DNA of 64,000 bases from Caulobacterales bacterium 32-69-10 (GTDB lineage: Bacteria; Pseudomonadota; Alphaproteobacteria; Caulobacterales; Caulobacteraceae), in NCBI GenBank assembly GCA_002280485.1, contig NCED01000005.1:58212-122211 (forward strand). Direction: 5' to 3'. Of this stretch, positions 8,626 through 15,981 are shown in pieces; positions within the stretch are counted from its first letter, which is position 1, and each line of letters starts with the position of its first letter. The position numbers were made by a program, and so were the translations under genes. Under the pieces are notes generated by a model that worked only from the letters and a program-made list of their open reading frames with translations, did no database searches and was not told the origin of the DNA.

Positions 8626-10173
8626 ATGCCATCGACGGACGAGGCTCGAAACTCCGAGACCGAACTGAAGTTCGAGGTCGCCCGCGGCGCCCTCGGCAAG
8701 CTGCTCAAGCATCCGGCCCTCGCCGTTCCGGCCACCTTGGCCCGGCTCCACTCGATCTACTACGACACTCCTGACCACGACTTGCGCAACGCCGGGCTCA
8801 GCCTGCGGGTGCGCGAGGTTGAGGGTCGTTTCATCCAGACCGTGAAGGCCCGTGAATCCCCCGGCGCCCTGGCCCGCGGGGAATGGGAATGCACGGTGGC
8901 CGGGCCGGGCCCGGACCTGGCGGCCCTTGCGGGCGGTCCCGCTGAGGCCCTCTTGAACGGCCACGCCGATGCGCTCGGGGCGGTGTTCTCCACCACGGTG
9001 GAGCGGGCCGTGCGGCTGTGGCGCGAGGGATCGGCCCTGGTCGAGCTTAGCGTCGATAAGGGGCGTATCGACGCCGGGGACCACCACGAGCCGATCCACG
9101 AAATCGAACTCGAGCTGAAGGCGGGCGACATCGGCGACCTGTTCGGCCTGGCGCGCGCCCTGGCCGGAGCGGCGCCCATCGTCCTGTCCTTCGATTCCAA
9201 GGCGGAGCGCGGCTACCGCCTGGCCGGCCATGATACGACCGCCGCCCTGAAAGCCGAGCAGGCGGCCCTCACCGCCGATACCGCCGCGCAGGACGCCTTT
9301 CGCCGCATCGCGCGCGGCTGCCTCTCCCAGGTCGCCGGCAACGGCAAGCTGCTGCTGGCGGTGCGCAGCCCCCAGGTCCTGCATCAGGCCCGGGTCGGCC
9401 TGCGCCGGTTGCGCGCCGCCCTGGCCGCCTTCGAGCCCCTGGTCGGCGACGGTCGTCTCGAGCAAATCATGGCCGAGGCCAAGTGGCTGGCGGGCGAGTT
9501 CGACCGGGCCAGGGACCTCGACGTCTTCATTCAGACCACCATGCCCGCGGACGAGGAGGGCCTGGCCCCCGAACCGGCCCTGGCCGCCTTCAACAAGCGG
9601 CTTCTCGTCGCCCAGGCCGGGGCCTACGACCGCGCCGTCGCGGCGGTTGCCTCGCGGCGCTTCGCCGACCTGTTGCTCGAAGCCGCCGCCTGGATCGAGG
9701 TCGGCGACTGGGCCGCCGATTCGGCCCCGGAGCGCGCCGCCCTGCGCGACGTACCGATCTCCGACTTCGGGGCGCAGGCGCTTGAGCGCCAGTACGCCAA
9801 GCTGCTCAAGGCTGGCCATCACTTTGGCCGCCTCGACGCGGAGGCCCGTCACCGCATGCGCATCAAGGGCAAGAAGCTGCGCTACGCCGCCGATTTCTTC
9901 GGTGAGGCGTTCCCGGAGCATCCCAAGCGCCGTCGCCGCTTCATCGCGGGTTTGAAGGACCTGCAGGAACTGCTCGGCCAGCTCAACGACATCGCCGTGG
10001 CCGGGGATTTGGCCGCGGAGGTTGCAGGAAAGCGGGCCGGGGACGCCGCCTTCGCCGCCGGCCTGCTGATCGGGTCGCGCCGCTGTGTCGAGCCGGCGAT
10101 GATCGACGAGGCGGGGCGGGCGTGGGACGCGTTCAGGCGCCTGCCGCGGTTCTGGCCCGAACCCACCAGCTAG
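8626..10173 (+). CDS. CYTH and CHAD domain-containing protein (inorganic triphosphatase-like)
   Basis: 515 residues. The N-terminal CYTH domain has the ExExK signature in SETELKFEV, plus paired basic/acidic tunnel strands (GLSLRVREVEGRFIQTVK, ELSVDKGRI, HEIELELKAGD). The C-terminal CHAD domain has conserved histidine/arginine helices (VHQARVGLRRLRAAL, HRMRIKGKKLRYAADFF). CYTH domains hydrolyse triphosphates and CHAD domains bind polyphosphate, so a cytoplasmic tripolyphosphatase acting at polyphosphate granules is likely. The start at 8626 gives MPSTDEARNSETELK; an ATG 24 bases upstream is possible. Confidence 0.88.
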   Translation: MPSTDEARNSETELKFEVARGALGKLLKHPALAVPATLARLHSIYYDTPDHDLRNAGLSLRVREVEGRFIQTVKARESPGALARGEWECTVAGPGPDLAALAGGPAEALLNGHADALGAVFSTTVERAVRLWREGSALVELSVDKGRIDAGDHHEPIHEIELELKAGDIGDLFGLARALAGAAPIVLSFDSKAERGYRLAGHDTTAALKAEQAALTADTAAQDAFRRIARGCLSQVAGNGKLLLAVRSPQVLHQARVGLRRLRAALAAFEPLVGDGRLEQIMAEAKWLAGEFDRARDLDVFIQTTMPADEEGLAPEPALAAFNKRLLVAQAGAYDRAVAAVASRRFADLLLEAAAWIEVGDWAADSAPERAALRDVPISDFGAQALERQYAKLLKAGHHFGRLDAEARHRMRIKGKKLRYAADFFGEAFPEHPKRRRRFIAGLKDLQELLGQLNDIAVAGDLAAEVAGKRAGDAAFAAGLLIGSRRCVEPAMIDEAGRAWDAFRRLPRFWPEPTS

Positions 10174-10240
10174 CGCCTGCGGGCTCTCGCGCCGCTGGCC
10201 GTAGGTGGCTATTGTCCCTGCGGCGCGAGAGATCAGGCTG

Positions 10241-11620
10241 ATGACGGCTGTCGAAGTGAACGTTGAGAGTAGTGCGACCGGCGCGCGGATCTGTGGGTCG
10301 GGCGGTTTCCTGGGCGCGCATCACGACCGTAACGAGCGGCGGACCTGGGTCGTGGTCGGGGTCACCGCCGTCATGATGGTCGGCGAGATCGTCGGCGGCA
10401 GCATCTACGGCTCGATGGCCCTGGTCGCCGATGGTTGGCACATGTCGACCCACGCCGCAGCCCTCACCGTCGCGGCCCTGGCCTACCGCTACGCCCGCAT
10501 CCACGCCGCCGACCCCCGGTTCGCCTTCGGCACAGGCAAGGTGGGTGAACTGGCCGGCTTCGCCAGTGCGGTGGTGTTGGGCGTGGTCGCCCTCCTGATC
10601 GGGTGGGAGAGCCTGGTGCGGCTGTTCAATCCGCAATCCATCCACTTCTCCCAGGCCACCGGCATCGCCGTCCTGGGCCTGGTGGTGAACCTGGTCAGCG
10701 CCTGGCTGCTGCACCAGGGCGACCTCGATCCGCATCACGGCCACAGCCACGGCCCCGCCCCCGATCATGGTCCAGCGCACGAGGACGAGCACGAGCACGA
10801 CCATGCGCACGAGCACGACCATGCGCACGATCACGACCATGCGCATGATCACGCCCGCGAGCTGCATGCGAACGGCCACCACCACGACAACAACCTGCGC
10901 GCCGCCTACCAGCACGTCCTGGCCGACGCCCTGACTTCGGTCCTGGCGATCGCCGGCCTGCTCGCCGGCCTCTACCTGGGCTGGGTGTGGATGGACCCGG
11001 TGATCGGCATCCTGGGGGGCATCGTCATCGCCCGCTGGTCATGGAGCCTGATGAAGGTGGCGGGCGCCTCCCTACTCGACATGTCCGGCTCGAGCCGCCT
11101 GGCCCAGGCCGTGCGCAAGCGGCTGGAGACAGGGTCGGACACCGTCTGCGACATGCACCTGTGGCGGGTGGGCCCGGGGCACCAGGCCCTGATCGTCTCG
11201 ATCGTCTCGGCCGACCCGGCCTCGCCCACTGATCGCCTAGGCCAGCAGGTTGCGAACCCGCCGGACGATCTCCTGATCCAGGAACGGCTTGGGGGCCAGT
11301 ACGCCGTCGGCCACCTTGAGGTCTGCGAATTCGGGGCGGGCGACGCCCGAGGTGTAGAGCACGCCCATCGCAGGATTATGCGCCCTGGCGAGGCGAGCCA
11401 GTTCATAGGCGTCGCCGTGATCGCGCAGATCGAGGTCGCACACCAGTACGTCGGGCCCCGCGGCCAGGAGGGCCGCCGCCTCCGCCACGGTCTCGGCCTG
11501 GAGCACCTCCAGCCCGTCCGCCTGCAACTCCAGGCTAAGGACCATCAGGACGAGCGGATCGTCCTCCAGCAACAGAACGCAGGGCATGATACTGTACTCC
11601 AACGGACCATAACTCACTGA
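10241..11620 (+). CDS. CDF-family metal (Zn/Co/Ni) exporter, 3' end lost and read into antisense DNA
   Basis: Residues 1 to about 330 are a normal cation diffusion facilitator of the DmeF/CzcD type: transmembrane helices, metal sites HMSTHAAAL/LVADGWH and HVLADALTSVLAI, and a long cytoplasmic His-rich loop (about residues 165-210, HEHDHAHEHDHAHDHDHAHD). The cytoplasmic C-terminal domain starts (CDMHLWRVGPGHQALIVSIVSAD) but breaks at about base 11231. The remaining ~130 codons are the complement of the receiver gene at 11237-11587 and look like no protein. About 25-40 family residues are missing, so the stop at 11620 is not the ancestral one. The protein may be unstable or non-functional unless the C-terminal domain is dispensable. 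Confidence 0.75.
   Translation: MTAVEVNVESSATGARICGSGGFLGAHHDRNERRTWVVVGVTAVMMVGEIVGGSIYGSMALVADGWHMSTHAAALTVAALAYRYARIHAADPRFAFGTGKVGELAGFASAVVLGVVALLIGWESLVRLFNPQSIHFSQATGIAVLGLVVNLVSAWLLHQGDLDPHHGHSHGPAPDHGPAHEDEHEHDHAHEHDHAHDHDHAHDHARELHANGHHHDNNLRAAYQHVLADALTSVLAIAGLLAGLYLGWVWMDPVIGILGGIVIARWSWSLMKVAGASLLDMSGSSRLAQAVRKRLETGSDTVCDMHLWRVGPGHQALIVSIVSADPASPTDRLGQQVANPPDDLLIQERLGGQYAVGHLEVCEFGAGDARGVEHAHRRIMRPGEASQFIGVAVIAQIEVAHQYVGPRGQEGRRLRHGLGLEHLQPVRLQLQAKDHQDERIVLQQQNAGHDTVLQRTITH
10793..10846 (+). repeat. Three tandem 18-bp units in the CDF His-rich loop
   Basis: GAGCACGACCATGCGCAC occurs twice in a row, followed by a third copy with two base changes. Each unit encodes EHDHAH or DHDHAH. 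Expansion or contraction would alter the metal-binding loop in steps of six residues without shifting the frame. Confidence 0.85.
11237..11587 (-). CDS. Receiver-only response regulator (CheY-like)
   Basis: 116 residues starting MPCVLLLEDDPLVLM. The acidic pair EDD, phospho-acceptor Asp in DVLVCDLDLRDHG (about residue 50), Thr/Ser in LYTSGV and Lys in LAPKPF are all in place, and there is no output domain. It probably shuttles phosphate or modulates a kinase; hybrid kinases without adjacent partners are common in Caulobacteraceae. Its 3' end abuts the broken end of the CDF gene on the other strand, so the rearrangement point lies right at its stop codon, but the receiver itself looks complete. 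Confidence 0.85.
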   Translation of the reverse strand: MPCVLLLEDDPLVLMVLSLELQADGLEVLQAETVAEAAALLAAGPDVLVCDLDLRDHGDAYELARLARAHNPAMGVLYTSGVARPEFADLKVADGVLAPKPFLDQEIVRRVRNLLA

Positions 11621-11781
11621 ACAGGCGAGAAGTTTCCGGCCACGCTGGACGGGCGCGGCGCACGGATTCGTGTTGGCCGTTCCGCAAGCGCCCAGACTGC
11701 GGGCGGGGAGGGGAAGGGTCGCAAGGAACTCTCGCTCGCGCTGAGCGCTGATCTGGGCCCAACGCGGCCAGCGAGGACGTC

Positions 11782-12516
11782 ATGACGACCGCCTTGCGCA
11801 CCCTCCGAACCCATCCCCTCGAGCCGACGCTGCGTCGGTTCGCGACCTTGGCGGCCCTGAACCCAGACGAGATCGGCATCGTCGAGCGGCTGGCCGACAC
11901 CCGCGAAGAACAGCAGAGCGGGTCCGAGCTGGTGACCGAGCGCGTCGCGGTGCGCGCGCCCCGGTTGATCGTTTCGGGATGGGCCGTACGCCAGCGGCTG
12001 CTCCCGGACGGTCGCCGACAGATTTTCAGCTTCCTGATACCGGGCGACGGCGTCGCCTTGTCCAATCGCGACCGGCCCACGGCGCTCGCCAGCACCGTGG
12101 CCATGACCCGGCTGGAGACCGTCGACGCTTCCGCGTTGATCGCGGCCGCCTCCGACAGGGCGGCCTATCCTGGCCTGGCCGCTGTTCTCGACGTCAGCAG
12201 CCGTGTCGACGAGGCGAGGCTGCTCGACAACATCACCCGCCTGGGCCGCCAGACCGCCTACGAACGGGTGGCGCATCTGCTGTTGGAGCTGCGCGATCGC
12301 CTCGGGGTGGTCGGACAGGCCGATGGACAGCGCTTCCCCCTGCCGGCGACGCAGGAGGTGCTGGCCGACGCCCTGGGGCTCAGCGTGGTGCACGTCAACC
12401 GCATCCTGCAGCAGCTGCGGCGCGAGAAGCTGATCCAGTATCAGTCGAGCCGCGTGACCCTTTTGAACTCGGGGGTGCTGGCGTCGATCGCCGACTATCG
12501 GCCCACCGGCCCCTAG
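11782..12516 (+). CDS. Crp/Fnr-family transcriptional regulator
   Basis: 244 residues: an N-terminal cyclic-nucleotide-binding-like beta barrel (about 20-140, SGWAVRQRLLPDGRRQIFSFLIPGD), a long dimerisation helix, and a C-terminal winged helix with the recognition motif ATQEVLADALGLSVVHVNRILQQLRREKLI. It lacks the N-terminal cysteine cluster of Fnr, so it does not look like an oxygen sensor; the RQIFSFLIPGD form is common in alphaproteobacterial Crp-like proteins of unknown ligand. It may act on the adjacent receiver or XRE genes. Confidence 0.9.
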   Translation: MTTALRTLRTHPLEPTLRRFATLAALNPDEIGIVERLADTREEQQSGSELVTERVAVRAPRLIVSGWAVRQRLLPDGRRQIFSFLIPGDGVALSNRDRPTALASTVAMTRLETVDASALIAAASDRAAYPGLAAVLDVSSRVDEARLLDNITRLGRQTAYERVAHLLLELRDRLGVVGQADGQRFPLPATQEVLADALGLSVVHVNRILQQLRREKLIQYQSSRVTLLNSGVLASIADYRPTGP

Positions 12517-12528
12517 GCTGAATTTGGT

Positions 12529-12546
12529 GAAAGCGTGCGCGCTTTC
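12529..12546. terminator. Hairpin just after the Crp/Fnr gene
   Basis: GAAAGCG-TGCG-CGCTTTC forms a perfect 7-bp stem 13 bases after the stop codon. No T-run follows, so it could be a weak terminator, an mRNA-protecting hairpin or a binding site. Confidence 0.3.
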
Positions 12547-12620
12547 GCCGCCCCGGCTTGCGACCCCGTGGCGCTTGCCGCCTGCGGATGGCTATGCAAC
12601 CTAAGGATTAGGGGGCCTGC

Positions 12621-12914
12621 ATGCCGGACGTCGCCGCAACCCTTGGACTGATCGACCGCCGCATCGGCGCCCGCATCCGCGTCCGCCGGGAACGGCTGGG
12701 CTTGTCGGTTCCTGGACTCGCCGCCCGGCTCGGGCGTCCGCCCAGCCTGATCGAGGATTATGAGGCGGGCCGCGCCCGCGCCGGCGCGAGCGTGCTCCTG
12801 GCCCTGACTCAGGTGTTGCAGGTGGAGATCGGCTACTTCCTCCGCGGCCTCCCGCAAGACGCCCCGCCGCCGGCCGCCTCGGCGGGCGCGAGCCGATCGC
12901 CTGACCGACTCTAG
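12621..12914 (+). CDS. XRE-family helix-turn-helix regulator
   Basis: 97 residues with a lambda-repressor-type HTH spanning about residues 18-72 (RIRVRRERLGLSVPGLAARLG, PSLIEDYEAGRARAGASVLLALTQVLQVEIGYF), followed by an Ala/Pro-rich tail. AGGGGG lies 6 bases before the ATG. Small stand-alone XRE proteins of this kind are common in Caulobacteraceae; the target is unknown. The stop overlaps the convergent small gene by 4 bases. Confidence 0.8.
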   Translation: MPDVAATLGLIDRRIGARIRVRRERLGLSVPGLAARLGRPPSLIEDYEAGRARAGASVLLALTQVLQVEIGYFLRGLPQDAPPPAASAGASRSPDRL

Positions 12915-13087
12915 TCCTGGTCCTCGTGTTTGCGGATCTGGCTGTAGCAGGCCTGAAGAGCCTGGGCCGAAGCGGCGTCGCCCCGATGCGCGGCCACCGA
13001 AGCGAGCTCCTGCACGAGGTCGAGTATGTATTCCCTGAGGTGGGACACGCTCATCTCGGCCACGCCCCGCAGGTTCTCTGCTCCCAT
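12911..13087 (-). CDS. Small protein of unknown function
   Basis: 58 residues (MGAENLRGVAEMSVSHLREY...). Mostly amphipathic helix with no signal peptide or membrane segment. AAGGAG lies upstream of the ATG at 13087. Codon bias is typical of the genome, and the position directly downstream of an isochorismatase-fold gene on the same strand fits a real small gene. I do not recognise a family. Confidence 0.5.
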   Translation of the reverse strand: MGAENLRGVAEMSVSHLREYILDLVQELASVAAHRGDAASAQALQACYSQIRKHEDQD

Positions 13088-13101
13088 TCCCCCCACTCCT
13101 T

Positions 13102-13683
13102 CTATGGATGATTGGCGGCGTGCGCGAGCAGCGGCCCAGTGATTTCAACAAGCTGATCCGCGCTCACGACCTCCACGAAAGAGCCCAATACGCTTAGCAG
13201 TACGGTCTCCATCACCTCGCCGCTGAAGCCCCGCAGCGACGGCGCCGCCAGAGCCCCCTGGACGACGGTGATGGGTATGCGCAGTTCATGCCCCGCCACC
13301 GCGCTGAACAGCACCGAGGCGTCGAGCGAGAAGCCGACCACGATCAGCCGGGGATCGCCCAGGCGCGAGACGAAGTCGCGGAACGGCGCGCTGGAGAAGG
13401 CCGACGGCCGGTCGCGGTAGAACACCGCTTCGCGCGGCAGGGGCTCCAGCCCCTCGATCGGCCGGGACGGTTCGGACAGGCAGGCGTTGGCGCCGTTGTG
13501 GCGGTGGACATGGGCCACCTGCCACCCTGCCCGGCGGGCGTGGCGCAACACGCGGCGGCACTGCTCGATGCACCGCCTGGCGTCTTCCGGGGCGAGGCCG
13601 GTCGCGTCCGCCTGTTCGCGTTGCAGGTCCAGGCAGAGCAGGGCGGGGGCGGGAACGAACGAGTCTCTCCCGAAGGGCTTCAT
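13102..13683 (-). CDS. Isochorismatase-fold protein with a degenerate active site
   Basis: 193 residues of the cysteine-hydrolase (isochorismatase-like) fold: LLCLDLQRE provides the catalytic Asp, and AVFYRDRPSAFSSAPF corresponds to the substrate loop, with Arg where the catalytic Lys is expected. The segment VVGFSLDASVLFSAV carries Ser where the nucleophilic Cys normally sits. It may therefore be a binding or regulatory protein, or a Ser-dependent variant. It is third in a coupled operon: its ATG overlaps the stop of the GNAT gene as ATGA. Confidence 0.75.
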   Translation of the reverse strand: MKPFGRDSFVPAPALLCLDLQREQADATGLAPEDARRCIEQCRRVLRHARRAGWQVAHVHRHNGANACLSEPSRPIEGLEPLPREAVFYRDRPSAFSSAPFRDFVSRLGDPRLIVVGFSLDASVLFSAVAGHELRIPITVVQGALAAPSLRGFSGEVMETVLLSVLGSFVEVVSADQLVEITGPLLAHAANHP

Positions 13684-14306
13684 GTGTTCGCCAGAGGATT
13701 GGTTGCGGGGCGGTCGGCCGACCAGTCGAGCACGCCCGGCGTGTCCCAGTCGCCCTCTGGGCGCAGCAGGATCATCGGATCGCTGTCGATGGTCAGGGCG
13801 TTCGGGGGCGGTGTCGTCTCGGCGACGATCTCCACATAGTCGTGGTCGGAGAACACGAAGGTCTCGCGGCTCTGACGCGGGAAGCCCTTGAAATGCCGGC
13901 CCCAGAACGGCAGCAGTCGGGCTTGGGCGTGGCCGAGGATGCGGCGATAGCCCTTGCGCTCGGCGATGCGGAAAGCCTCCCGCACGAGCTCCAGCGTCGC
14001 CCGGGTGCCGCGGAATTCGCTGCGCACCGCGACCCGCTCCAGCTTGGCGAAGTCGGCGAACCAGCGGATGCGCAGGGTGCCGATCGGCTCCTTGCCCCGG
14101 CGCAGGATCAGGTGGGTGGCGCCGGAGAAGTCGTTGCCGTCGTACTCCTCGTGGTAGGGGCACTTCTGCTCGCCGACGTAGACCAGGCTGCGGATCATCA
14201 TCACCTGCATCAGGTCTTCCAGCGTCCGGGCGACGACGGTCTCATATTGCGGCCGCGCCAGGCTCACCGGTTCACCCGACACCTTCGGATCGATACGGGC
14301 GTTCAT
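13680..14306 (-). CDS. GNAT-family N-acyltransferase
   Basis: 208 residues with a GNAT/autoinducer-synthase-like core: RSLVYVGEQKCPYHEEYDG, DFSGATHLILRRGKEPIGTLRIRWF, then LERVAVRSEFRGTRATLELVREAF (acetyl-CoA pyrophosphate loop R-x-x-G) and RILGHAQARLLPFWGRHFKGF. The acceptor is unknown; the layout suggests an acyl-CoA- or acyl-carrier-dependent N-acyl amide synthase as well as plain acetylation. ATGA overlaps at both ends couple it to its neighbours in a three-gene operon opposite a LysR gene. Confidence 0.75.
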   Translation of the reverse strand: MNARIDPKVSGEPVSLARPQYETVVARTLEDLMQVMMIRSLVYVGEQKCPYHEEYDGNDFSGATHLILRRGKEPIGTLRIRWFADFAKLERVAVRSEFRGTRATLELVREAFRIAERKGYRRILGHAQARLLPFWGRHFKGFPRQSRETFVFSDHDYVEIVAETTPPPNALTIDSDPMILLRPEGDWDTPGVLDWSADRPATNPLANT

Positions 14307-14875
14307 GCCGCACGCTCCTTGGGACTACGCACTGGATTCCACAGCAGGTCGTCTGGGGCGTCCGGATAGGGCATGTAGCCCATCTTCCCGCAGATGATCC
14401 GTTGGCCGGCCGGGGTGGCGGCGCGGGTGAAGACGGCGATGCCGGGGAAGGCGTCGCGGATCGACATGGCCCCCAGCACCACCTGGGCGGAGGCCCGGCG
14501 GGTGCGGGCCGCGAAGCCCCAGCCATAGATGCAGGCCAGCGGATCGCCCGGGGCGCACAGGTGCTCGGGGGGCGGGTCCTTCTGGGTGAAGACGTGGCGC
14601 TGGATGGCGTCGAGGCCAGCAGGGGTGATCGGCACCATGCCCAGGACGCCGGCGACCTCGCCGTCGCGGACGAAAACCGAGACGGCGCAGCGGGTATAGG
14701 CCTGGACGCGGCGGAAGGTCGCGGCGGTGGCCACATGAGGACTTATCAGGTCGGCGGCGATCGCCCGGCCCGCGTCACATTCGGCGTCGTCAGCAGGGTG
14801 CAGGTGCACAGCGGCCATGGCCTCGACGAATTCACGAGGATCGTGAGGCCGATTCGGGGCGGACGCCGATTGCAC
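14303..14875 (-). CDS. Uncharacterised protein, possibly a divergent GNAT fold
   Basis: About 190 residues; I do not recognise a named family. The middle (CAVSVFVRDGEVAGVLGMVPI) and end (GIAVFTRAATPAGQRIICGKMGYMPY) resemble the strand-helix pattern of acetyltransferases, without a clear CoA loop. The start was set at a GTG (14875) with AAGGGGAAGG upstream; ATG 14818 and GTG 14902 are alternatives. It is first in the operon with the GNAT and isochorismatase-fold genes, and its promoter region is shared with the divergent LysR gene, the likely regulator. Confidence 0.6.
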   Translation of the reverse strand: MQSASAPNRPHDPREFVEAMAAVHLHPADDAECDAGRAIAADLISPHVATAATFRRVQAYTRCAVSVFVRDGEVAGVLGMVPITPAGLDAIQRHVFTQKDPPPEHLCAPGDPLACIYGWGFAARTRRASAQVVLGAMSIRDAFPGIAVFTRAATPAGQRIICGKMGYMPYPDAPDDLLWNPVRSPKERAA

Positions 14876-14951
14876 TTTTGAAGCCCTTCCCCTTGCATTC
14901 ACAAGGACTCTGGTAAACGCTCTCGACGACCGAGAAACCAGCGAAGTGCCG

Positions 14952-15956
14952 ATGGGGACTATCGAGAAAACCGAACCGGCTAAGCTGACGCACCTGCGGG
15001 CCGACTGGTCGGCGCTCAGGGTGTTCTACGCTGTGGCCGAGACCGGCAGCTTCTCGGAGGCGGCGGCGCAGCTTGGCCTGACGCAGCCCACGGTCAGCGG
15101 CCGGATCCGCGATCTCGAGACCCGGCTGGGGGTGCGGCTTTTCAACCGCTCGCCGCACCGCCTCTCCCTCACCGAGGCCGGCGAGAAGATCCACGACCAC
15201 GTGGTGACGATGGAGCGATCCGCCGAGGCGGTCGAGCGCCTTGTCGCCGACGAGGACAAGAAGGACGAAGGCCGGGTGATCATCGCCGCCCCCGACGGGC
15301 TGGCGACCTATCTCTTGATGCCGGAGCTGCCGCGGTTCTTCCGCGAATCCCCCGACATCAGCGTCGGTATCGACTGCGGCATCTGGACCGACAACCAGGT
15401 CGGCGCCCATGTCGACGTCAGTCTGCAGTTCGACCCGGTCTCGAACCCCGACGTCATCTCGACGCCGATGGCCTACTACCACTACTGCCTCTATTCGAGC
15501 CGGGCCTACCTCGACCTCTACGGGACCCCCACCTCCCTCGCGGCGGTGGCCGAGCGGCGCTACCTGCACCACGTCGCCCACACCCGCCAGCCCGACAACT
15601 GGGCCATCAAATATTCGGCGTTCCAGGGGCTGGCCAACATCGGCATGGCGACCAACTCGTCCTCGGCGATCATCGAGGCGGTGCGTCACGGGGCCGGCAT
15701 CGCCGCCCTGCCGACGGTGGCCTCGATGTTCGCTCCCGAACTGGTCAGGCTCGACCTGCCGCCCCTGGCCCGGCTCGAGCTGCGCATGTGCGTCCACCGC
15801 GACATCGCCGGCGCCGCCCGCATCCGCCGGGTGACCCAGTGGCTGAAGGAGGTCTTCGACCAGAAGACCAAGCCCTGGTTCCGGGCCGAGTTCGTCGATC
15901 CGGCGGAATTCGCACCGGCCAAGCCCCGGATAATGCACCCCGCCATGGCCAGCTGA
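14952..15956 (+). CDS. LysR-family transcriptional regulator
   Basis: 334 residues: N-terminal winged HTH (WSALRVFYAVAETGSFSEAA, LTQPTVSGRIRDLETRLGVRLF) and a C-terminal co-inducer-binding domain from about residue 105 (GRVIIAAPDGLATYLLMPEL...). An ATG 6 bases upstream (14946) is also possible. As is usual for the family, it is divergent from the operon it probably controls (the three genes at 13102-14875). A hairpin with a T-tract follows its stop codon. Confidence 0.9.
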   Translation: MGTIEKTEPAKLTHLRADWSALRVFYAVAETGSFSEAAAQLGLTQPTVSGRIRDLETRLGVRLFNRSPHRLSLTEAGEKIHDHVVTMERSAEAVERLVADEDKKDEGRVIIAAPDGLATYLLMPELPRFFRESPDISVGIDCGIWTDNQVGAHVDVSLQFDPVSNPDVISTPMAYYHYCLYSSRAYLDLYGTPTSLAAVAERRYLHHVAHTRQPDNWAIKYSAFQGLANIGMATNSSSAIIEAVRHGAGIAALPTVASMFAPELVRLDLPPLARLELRMCVHRDIAGAARIRRVTQWLKEVFDQKTKPWFRAEFVDPAEFAPAKPRIMHPAMAS

Positions 15957-15974
15957 CGCATTACGCGTCAGTTT
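15953..15974 (+). terminator. Intrinsic terminator after the LysR gene
   Basis: CTGACGC-ATTAC-GCGTCAG forms a perfect 7-bp stem that includes the LysR stop codon and is followed by TTT. The T-tract is short, so termination may be partial, and the peptidase gene starts only 11 bases later. Confidence 0.5.
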
Positions 15975-15981
15975 CCCCCGC

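Noticed and set aside
8285..8632. Minus-strand 115-codon open frame in the 8.2-8.6 kb gap
   Set aside because: No family similarity, irregular composition and no ribosome site; treated as non-coding.
10793..10846. Possible CRISPR-like repeat
   Set aside because: Units are directly abutting 18-mers without spacers and encode a His-rich loop in frame.
13102..14163. 353-codon fused open frame
   Set aside because: Its first half is an out-of-frame reading of the GNAT gene; the real isochorismatase-fold gene starts at 13683 with an ATGA overlap.
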